DNA of 64,000 nucleotides, from positions 310,001 through 374,000 of the forward strand of contig JAPFFF010000036.1 of NCBI GenBank assembly GCA_039105265.1. The letters run 5' to 3'. The DNA comes from Tritrichomonas musculus. Lineage: Eukaryota; Parabasalia; Tritrichomonadida; Tritrichomonadidae. Positions 38,804 to 46,427 of the stretch are shown one piece after another. Position 1 is the first letter of the stretch, and every line of letters begins with the position of its first letter. Position numbers and translations under genes: made by a program. The notes under the pieces are model-generated. The model searched no databases. It had not been told where the DNA came from and saw only the letters and a program-made list of their open reading frames with translations.

Positions 38804-39742
38804 ATGCAAGATGAAGATAGGTACTCTGACTGGGACTTCGAAAACTTAGATGATGAACAAAAAAACGACCCTTTAGATAGTCCCGAAGCCAAAGCATTCT
38901 TGGAGAGACAAGAGAGAACCCTCGAAGAATTTCCTGATTGTGATCGCTATTTTGAAGAAGCAGAATTACGAAACATTTCCTTGCCTGTGAAAATAAAGAA
39001 GTCATCCGGGATAAGCAGAAAAGAGTTCCAGAAAAAGACCCAAAACTTCTTTACTTCCAAAGATCCCGCAAAAAATCTTGAAGATTTAAAAGAAATGGAC
39101 AGGCTATTTGACCAAGCAGTAGCATATTCCAAAAAATTAAGAGAAGAAAGAGGCCATACAAGAAAAAGGAGAAGAAGATTTCCGAGTCCAGACCCACCAT
39201 CAAATCAAGACCAAGAACCAGCTTCCATTCCAGAAACTCCTCCAGAAGTTCCTGATTATGACCCAAATTATGTCGATATTTGGGAGCCAAACATAAAAAG
39301 GCCAAGAATAGAAGTGGTATTAAATCAAAATAAACAAGAAGAAAGACCAGAAAGGCCAAGAATAGAAGTGGTATTAAATCAAAATAAACAAGAAGAAAGA
39401 CCAAAAAGCCCTTCAAAAAAGATTGGAGTTATAAAAATTCCACAATATCCAATTGTCAAAATCAAAGAAAATAAGCATTATGCTTTGGCAGGACGGACAA
39501 GAAAAAGGGTTTGTAAAGAAATCAATGAAAAAATGCAAGAATTTGTTGATTCAATCCCAGAAAAGACAGCAGCAGAGGGAATGCCGCTAACAGAAATCAA
39601 AGAAAGAATGATAACATACTTCAACATGCCTTCTTTGACAGGCAACGGGATCGCCAAATTATCATCTTTTCCTGACCACTTCTGCAAAAAGAAAAAAAGA
39701 CAGGGTGATAATTTTATTATTCTTTATTATAAAAAAACTTAA
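38804..39742 (+). CDS. Charged protein with KLSSF-type domain (paralog 3)
   Basis: A 312-residue product. The acidic N-terminus and a central Arg/Lys/Pro-rich part contain a tandem duplication (RPRIEVVLNQNKQEER twice). The C-terminal domain (RKRVCKEINEKMQEFVDSI...IKERMITYFNMPSLTGNGIAKLSSFPDHFCKKKK) matches paralog 2 closely. It is transcribed away from the two minus-strand paralogs. Confidence 0.6.
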   Translation: MQDEDRYSDWDFENLDDEQKNDPLDSPEAKAFLERQERTLEEFPDCDRYFEEAELRNISLPVKIKKSSGISRKEFQKKTQNFFTSKDPAKNLEDLKEMDRLFDQAVAYSKKLREERGHTRKRRRRFPSPDPPSNQDQEPASIPETPPEVPDYDPNYVDIWEPNIKRPRIEVVLNQNKQEERPERPRIEVVLNQNKQEERPKSPSKKIGVIKIPQYPIVKIKENKHYALAGRTRKRVCKEINEKMQEFVDSIPEKTAAEGMPLTEIKERMITYFNMPSLTGNGIAKLSSFPDHFCKKKKRQGDNFIILYYKKT

Positions 39743-40876
39743 ATTTAAGGTAATATTTTAGATTCCAAATTAGGAATTTAAGATAGTGAATAAAGATTTT
39801 TTTTAGCCTGCCTTTTGTTTTTTCCCTCAAAAATTTTGACAGAATTAGCTTTTCCACAAAAAGTGAAATTTCCCAACATCCTCTGAAAAAGTCGGAATCT
39901 CCAACACCCTCAGAAAAAGTGGAATGTCCAACACCCTCTGAAAACCTAATCGTCCTTTTTTGACTTTTTGAGAGCTCATTGAAAAGTTGATCGGCAAGAA
40001 TTATCGATTTGAAAAGGCATTCAAAACCTAATCGTCATTCTTTGACTTTTTGAAAAGGTATTCAAAACCTAATCGGCACTTCTTGACTTTTTGATAGAGC
40101 ATTCAAAACCTAATCGGTAAAAAAATTTAGATTTGAGAGGGTATTCAAAACATCATCGGCAAAAATTTTAGATTTGAGAGGGTATTGAAAAAATTGTGAG
40201 TAAAATTTTTTGCCCCATAATTGTGAGTAAAATTTTGGTTAGCGCGCCATAAACATATGATAGAGCGCCATAAACATATGATAGAGCGTCATAAACATAT
40301 GATAGAGCGTCATAAAAATATGATAGAGCGGCATAAACATAGGATAAAGCGCCATAAACATATGATGGAGCGCCATAAACAGTCCAAATTCAGAGGAAAA
40401 TTTTCATTTTTGAAAGAGCATTCAAAACCTAATCGGCAAAGATTTTAGGTTTGAGAGGGCTCAGAAAACCTAATCGGCACTTCCTGGCTTTTTGAAAGAG
40501 CATTCAAAACTTAATCGGCAAAAAATATGGAATTGAGAAGACTCAGAAAACTTGATCGGCAAAAAATATGGAATTGAGAGCATTCAAAACTTAATCGGCA
40601 CTTCCTGGCTTTTTGAGAGGGCTCAGAAAACCTAATCGGCAAAAATTTTAGATTTGAGAGGGTATTCAAAACTTAATCGGCAAAGATTTTAGATTTGAGA
40701 GGGCATTCAAAACTTAATCGGCAAAGATTTTAGATTTGAGAGGGCATTCAAAAAGTGGGCTGAAAAACTCGTTATGAAAGAGGTATATAACGTATTTTTT
40801 TGGTTAACATTTTGAATTCTCCTTTTCGAGATTAAGTTTTATATAACGTATTTTTTGTAAAAATTTTGCCTTTTCC
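39743..40876. repeat. Non-coding block of degenerate AACCTAATCGGCA repeats
   Basis: More than ten copies of a module built from CATTCAAAA(C)(C/T)TAATCGGCA and either TTTTAGATTTGAGAGGG or TTCCTGGCTTTTTGA fill about 39950-40760. CCAACA(T/C)CCTC motifs precede it (39871-39945). No gene is supported. The block lies directly outside the left 373-bp inverted repeat. Confidence 0.75.
40244..40380. repeat. 21-bp tandem repeat, about 6.5 copies
   Basis: The unit GCGCCATAAACATATGATAG plus A repeats with a few substitutions. A 63-codon frame through it (MIERHKH repeats) is a by-product of the 21-bp period and I do not call it a gene. Confidence 0.75.
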
Positions 40877-41249
40877 ATTTTTGGGATTGTCATTTTGCCC
40901 CAGTAAATTTAGTATGGGGAAATAGGGCAAATCTCATTTTTTCGATCCCATTTTTGATCCCATTTTTGGCCCTCCCAAAAATTTCTAACATATTATATAC
41001 GAACTATAGAAGAGTTCTCATAATTTATTTTAAGAAAACACAATATTATTTTATATATATCTTTTTTTAAAAATGGGATTAAAAATGGGATAATATTTGG
41101 GTAGGGGTTTTTAGAAAAAGAGGCTAATTTGACCACTTTTTAGGTCAAAAAACAGCTAAAATAGGGTCTTTTTGAGGTAATCCCATTTTTGGGATTTCGA
41201 TCCCATTTTCGATCCCATTTTTGGGATTTGACCAAGATAAATCAAAAAA
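40877..41249 (+). repeat. Left copy of a 373-bp inverted repeat
   Basis: The sequence is nearly identical to the reverse complement of 58473-58845; I noticed only two or three substitutions. Inside, GATCCCATTTTTGGGAT-type palindromic words recur. No coding frame is supported. Confidence 0.85.
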
Positions 41250-41263
41250 AGAATTTGACCCAA

Positions 41264-44209
41264 TTATTTTGGTTTTCTCCTTAATTTAGGCGATTTTTTG
41301 GGCTCCTTTTCTTTATCCTCAACCTCTTTTTCTCGCTCTTTCTTAGCTTTTTCTCTTTCCTTTTTTTCTTTTTCTAGCTCCTTTTCTCGCTCTCGTTCCT
41401 CTTTTTCTCGCTCTTTCTTGGCTTTTTCTCTTTCCTTTCTTTCTTTTTCTCGCTCTCGTTCCTCTTTTTCACGTTCTCTTTCCAGCTCGCTTTCTCTTTT
41501 TTCCTTTTCACGCTCTCTTTCCAGTTCTCGCTCTCTTTTTTCCTTCTCACGTTCTCTTTCTCTTTTTTCCTTCTCACGTTCTTTTTCCAGCTCCCTTTCT
41601 CTTTTTTCCTTCTCCCGTTCTCTTTCCTTTTTTTCTTTTTCAATCTCCTTTTCTCGCTCCAATTTCTTTTTGTATTTCTCTTTTTCTTCCTCTCTTTCTC
41701 GTTCTCTTCTTATTTTATTTAATCTTTTCTTCATTGAAGTTTCATCATCAGAGCTTGAATCTCCATATCGAACTCTCAAATTTCTTTTTCTTTTTTCCAT
41801 AAGTTCTTTTAATGTTTTTCTTCTATCCGAACTGTTCAAAATTCTCTTTCGTCTCCTTCTTTCTTCATCACTATCTGAGTCTGAATCTACTATTCTTTTT
41901 CTTAATTTTCGCTTTAAATAAGAATATCTATCGTCATCATCAGAATCAGAATCATAGAAATAACTTTTGCCAGTTGCTTCATCTTTTTTAATCAAATTAT
42001 CGGCCTGCTTTGTTAATTGTTCTTTTTCTTCTTTTGAATAATTACTGGCTTCGATTAACTGTTTTATCATCTCTTGACCTTTCTTCATTAGGTTTTCTTT
42101 AGCTTCAGGAGTATCTTCGACAGTATATTCGTATTGAGCTAATTCATCAAAAACTTTATCCTTGATTTGATTAAATTCTTTCTTCCAATTTGTTTTCTTG
42201 ACATAATCATCAATATCTGGAGCTTCGATATCTGGAATATAAGTTTGATTAGAGATATTTTGCATAATTTGATTCTGTAAATCATTTACATATTTATTGA
42301 CATCCCCATTCTGAATTTGAATATTTTTCTCTCCAAAATTGGCTGGATTTCTATTTTGAGTCATAGCTTTTATCTGTTCTCTTATTGATTTATTTCTATT
42401 TTTGACTTTACTTTTGAAACTTTGATGATTCCCAAATCCATCTCCATCATCATGTTCGAATCCCTTACTCCAAGTTTTTTTGGTTTGTCGAAAGATATCT
42501 TTTCCTTTTATTTTAATAGGTCTGCCATTCTTCATAACAACCTTACTATCTTCTATAACAGGCGCAGGAGTATTTGTTAAAGCAGGCAAAATAGTCTCTT
42601 CTTCAATAATTTTTACAGTAGATTTTGGATGGTCATCTGGCTCTTCGATAATAGGTCCTTTATTTTTTGGTACGAAAGGGACAATTTGATATTTTTCTAT
42701 GATTTCTTCTTTTTTATCTTCCAATTCTTCAATTTTTTCTTTGATTTTCTCAGCTCCTTCAACATCCTTTTCTTTTTCTTTTTTCTCTAATTCTTCTTTT
42801 TGTTTCTCTACTTCTTTGCTTAATTGTTCTTCTAAAGCTATTGCCTCATCATCTTCAAGGTCTGATAATTCGTCAATAACTTCTCCATCTTCCTTTTTGA
42901 TAACTATTTTTGGCTTTTCAACTTCATCGTCTGATAACTCTTCAATAATATAATTTTTAGCTCTTAACCGGCCCAATTTTCTTCCTTCGTCTTTCTTTTT
43001 TACAACTTCTTCATCATCCTCTAATTCTTCTACAATATAGTCGTTTGCCTTTAAGCGACCTACTTTTTTGAGGACTTTTTCTTCTTTATTCATTAAATAG
43101 TCTTTAGCATTTAATCTTTCTTTTCCCTCATTGGCCGAGTCATCTTCGAGGTCAGATAAATTGTCTTCGACTTTTTGTTTAAATTTTTCTAATTTCTTTT
43201 TGACATCAGCTAATTCTTTAGATTCTGGTTCATCATCTTCTAAATCACTATTATCTTCCCCATCAGCAAACTGTAATTTATCTTCTTCTGTAATCTCATC
43301 ATCTTCTTTTTTATGATATCTTTTATGTCTTTTTTTGAGGGTTTTTAATTCATCAACTTCTTCTTCAGCATCATATTCTTTCCAATCTGAGTCTTCTTCT
43401 TCATTGTCTATCATTTTTTGAATACCCTTTTCGATATCATCTTTTAATCTTTCTTCGTCTGTTTTCTTATGTTTTTTATGTCTTTTTTTGAGGGTTTTTA
43501 ATTCATCAACTTCTTCTTCAGCTTCATATTCTTTCCAATCTGAGCCATCTTCATCATCATCATTAAGTAATTTTTGAATTCCATTTTCGATATCTTCTTT
43601 ATATTTTTCCTCTTTTTCTTCGTCTCTTTTCTTTTTCAAAAGTTCGAGTTCTTCTTCATCGTCTCCATCTTCTTCTTCTTCCCATTCAGAATCTTCATCT
43701 TTATTTTTAATCATTTTATTGATTTCTTTATCTAATTCTTTTTTCATTTTCTTTTTTCTTTTTTCCTCTCCTTCTAAGTCATCGTTGAAATGCTCTAAAT
43801 CTTCCAAATAATCTGGGGGTTGTTCGATAATATCAAAAGGAGTATTAATTTTTGGGACAGTCATAGCTTCGTCAATATGCATTGTTATAGGATAAATTTG
43901 CCCGTTTAATTTTGTAGCATCTAGCCCTAGAGGATTAAAAGCACAATAGAATCCATAAATCAAACCAAAAAATGCATTGTTTGTTTTATTACAATATTCT
44001 CTTATCAATTCAAAATCTTGCTCTAAATATTTTGTATAAATCCATTCATAAGGTGCTTTAAACTCAAAAGCAGACGTAGGGAATCCTTCAATTTCTGTTT
44101 GAGGAACTAATTTTAGACAAGTAAGTTGAGGACAATATTCATAATTTTTAACATCTTTTACTAAACCAATTAGGGTATGTAAAGGTAAAATACACTCTTC
44201 TTCTGTCAT
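41264..44209 (-). CDS. Very long charged coiled-coil protein with GxIY-type N-terminal module
   Basis: The 981-residue protein starts with about 135 globular residues (LTCLKLVPQTEIEGFP...TNNAFFGLIYGFYCAFNP...GQIYPITMHIDEA), related in pattern to the 44251 product and the protease N-terminus. A long acidic/Lys-rich central region has tandem duplications (WKEYxAEEEVDELKTLKKRHK twice; LKAxDYIVEEL-type repeats three times). The last 200 residues are an almost uninterrupted Glu/Lys/Arg helix (EREKEKRERELE). It could be a structural tether or filament. Its stop lies just inside the left inverted repeat. Confidence 0.7.
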   Translation of the reverse strand: MTEEECILPLHTLIGLVKDVKNYEYCPQLTCLKLVPQTEIEGFPTSAFEFKAPYEWIYTKYLEQDFELIREYCNKTNNAFFGLIYGFYCAFNPLGLDATKLNGQIYPITMHIDEAMTVPKINTPFDIIEQPPDYLEDLEHFNDDLEGEEKRKKKMKKELDKEINKMIKNKDEDSEWEEEEDGDDEEELELLKKKRDEEKEEKYKEDIENGIQKLLNDDDEDGSDWKEYEAEEEVDELKTLKKRHKKHKKTDEERLKDDIEKGIQKMIDNEEEDSDWKEYDAEEEVDELKTLKKRHKRYHKKEDDEITEEDKLQFADGEDNSDLEDDEPESKELADVKKKLEKFKQKVEDNLSDLEDDSANEGKERLNAKDYLMNKEEKVLKKVGRLKANDYIVEELEDDEEVVKKKDEGRKLGRLRAKNYIIEELSDDEVEKPKIVIKKEDGEVIDELSDLEDDEAIALEEQLSKEVEKQKEELEKKEKEKDVEGAEKIKEKIEELEDKKEEIIEKYQIVPFVPKNKGPIIEEPDDHPKSTVKIIEEETILPALTNTPAPVIEDSKVVMKNGRPIKIKGKDIFRQTKKTWSKGFEHDDGDGFGNHQSFKSKVKNRNKSIREQIKAMTQNRNPANFGEKNIQIQNGDVNKYVNDLQNQIMQNISNQTYIPDIEAPDIDDYVKKTNWKKEFNQIKDKVFDELAQYEYTVEDTPEAKENLMKKGQEMIKQLIEASNYSKEEKEQLTKQADNLIKKDEATGKSYFYDSDSDDDDRYSYLKRKLRKRIVDSDSDSDEERRRRKRILNSSDRRKTLKELMEKRKRNLRVRYGDSSSDDETSMKKRLNKIRREREREEEKEKYKKKLEREKEIEKEKKEREREKEKRERELEKEREKEKREREREKEKRERELEREREKEKRESELEREREKEEREREKERKEREKAKKEREKEEREREKELEKEKKEREKAKKEREKEVEDKEKEPKKSPKLRRKPK

Positions 44210-44250
44210 TTTTTCTTGGAACTTAAAAAAAATATATGAGTTATTTCTTT

Positions 44251-44664
44251 TTAAATATTCTCTAATTTCATTGTTAAAAATCCTTCCATAAAATTATGAA
44301 CAAAATTAAGGTCTCCGATAAATATTTTTTTATCTGCTTTTCTTTCCCAAGCCCATCTCTTTTTGAATTCATAAATTTGAGGCGCCCAATCCTGTCCGTC
44401 ATAGTAAAATCCATATATATTTCCTTTTAAGTTTTTACCTGTAGTTTTACCAATACCTTGTGCTAAATTATTAATATTTTCTTCAAAATCTTTTTCGTTG
44501 ACTTTTTCAAAAGGATAGAATATTTTGATTTTCGCAGCTTGTTCATCATTATCCCATTCAACATATAGTAAACTCAAGATATCTGAAGATATAAGTTTCA
44601 TATCATCTACTGTAAAAGTTTTTGGATTAAACATCGCATCAGAATAAATAGGTAAGAATGTCAT
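44251..44664 (-). CDS. Small element protein sharing the GxIY-type module
   Basis: A 137-residue product. DILSLLYVEWDNDEQAAKIKIFYPF and GKNLKGNIYGFYYDGQDWAPQIYEF parallel the N-terminus of the adjacent 41264 product (FFGLIYGFYCAF). The two same-strand neighbours, 41 bp apart, probably arose by duplication. Confidence 0.6.
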   Translation of the reverse strand: MTFLPIYSDAMFNPKTFTVDDMKLISSDILSLLYVEWDNDEQAAKIKIFYPFEKVNEKDFEENINNLAQGIGKTTGKNLKGNIYGFYYDGQDWAPQIYEFKKRWAWERKADKKIFIGDLNFVHNFMEGFLTMKLENI

Positions 44665-44746
44665 AGTAATGTTTTTTTTAAAAAAAATAAATAAATTTTT
44701 ATTTTGAACTTAATACCTCGAATATATTTTTTTTCCACCACATAAA

Positions 44747-45280
44747 ATGATTAAGAAACGAAATGCAAACGCCGGAGTTAATGCAAATATCTCCCTCGAA
44801 CCATCTGCTGCTTCACAATCTACTAACAACTTAACAAATAATATCTTTATTAATAAGCGAGAAGATGGTAAGGAAGATATTGTTATTACAAGAGATATTG
44901 AAGCACCAAATATCATCCAAGAAGACCCTAATGAATTAGATGTTAAATATAAGATTTTAGAGACTTATGCAAAAATTTTATTAGACCAAGATAAAGCATT
45001 AATTTCAAATTTAATTTCTAAAAACTGTATTATTGTCCCAATAGCTTCTTGCCAAGATATTATCAAAACAATTTTAGGAAAGAAATGTTCTGTCGAAATT
45101 TATGTTGATGAAGATATTAAATGTTGCGCTACAAAAGCATCTCCTATCCGCAAAATTGAAGCTATCAAAATCGTTAATGAAGATGGAGAAATGATAACTG
45201 ACTTTAAACAAGTTTATAACAAAGAATATAATGATTTAGTTAATGTTTATCATTTATGTCTTAAATATGTCGTTGTATAA
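44747..45280 (+). CDS. Element protein of unknown function
   Basis: A 177-residue product: a disordered Asn/Ala/Ser-rich first 45 residues followed by a mixed helix/strand part with four Cys (KNCIIVPIASCQDI, GKKCSVEIYVDEDIKCCATKA). Not recognised. It is the only plus-strand gene between the coiled-coil and fibre genes. Confidence 0.55.
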   Translation: MIKKRNANAGVNANISLEPSAASQSTNNLTNNIFINKREDGKEDIVITRDIEAPNIIQEDPNELDVKYKILETYAKILLDQDKALISNLISKNCIIVPIASCQDIIKTILGKKCSVEIYVDEDIKCCATKASPIRKIEAIKIVNEDGEMITDFKQVYNKEYNDLVNVYHLCLKYVVV

Positions 45281-45311
45281 AAAAAAAAAGAGAGATAATA
45301 AAGAATTTTTT

Positions 45312-46427
45312 TTACTTCGCTTCAAGAGCCGCAATTCGAGCTTCTAATTCTGCAATTTTAGCCTCATAAACACTTTTTAGTAAGAGAGAATCAGATGGTT
45401 TATAGACAGCAGATAAATTGAGAGAATGTGACAAAGTAGCACCATTATTTTTATATTCTACGGCATATAACAATCCTCCGGTAAAATTCAACATCAATCT
45501 ATTTGTTGTATCTCCCTCTACGATATTACAATATTTTGTCGTTCCTAAGTTTTGGTCTGTAGTCCATATTCTATCAAAATAGACAGCTTCGCCAGTATTT
45601 CTGTCGATATAATGACCAACAAAACGATACCCTACAATATTTGACGTTGCTAAAGTAGCAAAATTATAACCTTGACCATTATCTGATGTCGTAAATGTTG
45701 ATTCAGTATAATAATTTAAATTATCGATTTTTCTATACTCTCCTGTTGTTGTTTTCAAAGCATATTTTCCTTCAGCTATTGTTTTGTTTTCGTATTGAGT
45801 CATATCGGGTAAAGATGTTTTCAAAGCATATTTTGTGTCTGATTCACTTTTTGAATAAGAATATGTTTTCAAAGCATAATTGGTCAAATCAACAGGTTCA
45901 GGAATGTCACTTTTCAAAGCATAATTGGTCAAATCAACAGGTTCAGGAATCTCACTTTTTAATGCTATTTGGTCTTGCTTCAATATTTTTTCCGCTAATA
46001 TTAATTTGGTATCGAAATAGTCTTCCCCGTTATCGATATAAAAGCACAGACCATTACTATCACTTTTATAATAAGTTAAGTAATAAGTGGTTCCGTCGAT
46101 TTCAAAACCGACATTAACATCTCCATCTGGAGTAATAACACCATTATAATCAAACAAATAATCAAACTCTTTTACAAAACCATCGTTATTTGATATTGTT
46201 CCAACAAGGCGAATTCCCCTCGTCAATTTTATTTTGACTTCCCACGTTCCTGAACTATCTTGTACATTTTCAAAAGGCACATCGACAGCATCTTTATATA
46301 TCAAATCATTTTTTTCTCGATATTTTGATAAATCAACAGGTTCAGGAATCTCACTTTTCAAAGCATATCGATCCAGATCGTCAACTGTCGCATAATCATC
46401 AGGGATTTCAGGAATCTCACTTTTCAA
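45312..46427 (-). CDS. C-terminal part of a phage-like fibre protein (frame-disrupted)
   Basis: The product contains repeated shaft-like units (K)SEIPEPVDLTNYALK, at least four copies, as found in phage tail and receptor-binding fibres, then a beta-rich globular part, and ends in a heptad helix (YEAKIAELEARIAALEAK). It has no ATG at its 5' end. Its frame continues that of the next gene across short indels at about 46440-46490, where an intact copy of the same repeat (about 45835-45880) shows what was inserted. Joined, the protein would be about 1,350 residues. It probably forms a trimeric fibre on the particle. Confidence 0.7.
   Translation of the reverse strand: MKSEIPEIPDDYATVDDLDRYALKSEIPEPVDLSKYREKNDLIYKDAVDVPFENVQDSSGTWEVKIKLTRGIRLVGTISNNDGFVKEFDYLFDYNGVITPDGDVNVGFEIDGTTYYLTYYKSDSNGLCFYIDNGEDYFDTKLILAEKILKQDQIALKSEIPEPVDLTNYALKSDIPEPVDLTNYALKTYSYSKSESDTKYALKTSLPDMTQYENKTIAEGKYALKTTTGEYRKIDNLNYYTESTFTTSDNGQGYNFATLATSNIVGYRFVGHYIDRNTGEAVYFDRIWTTDQNLGTTKYCNIVEGDTTNRLMLNFTGGLLYAVEYKNNGATLSHSLNLSAVYKPSDSLLLKSVYEAKIAELEARIAALEAK

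Noticed and set aside
40257-40448. A 63-codon gene encoding MIERHKH repeats
   Set aside because: It is produced by a 21-bp tandem repeat inside a non-coding repeat block and has no domain.
41298-43316. Ser/Phe-rich plus-strand frames opposite the 981-residue protein
   Set aside because: They are antisense shadows of Glu/Lys-rich codons.
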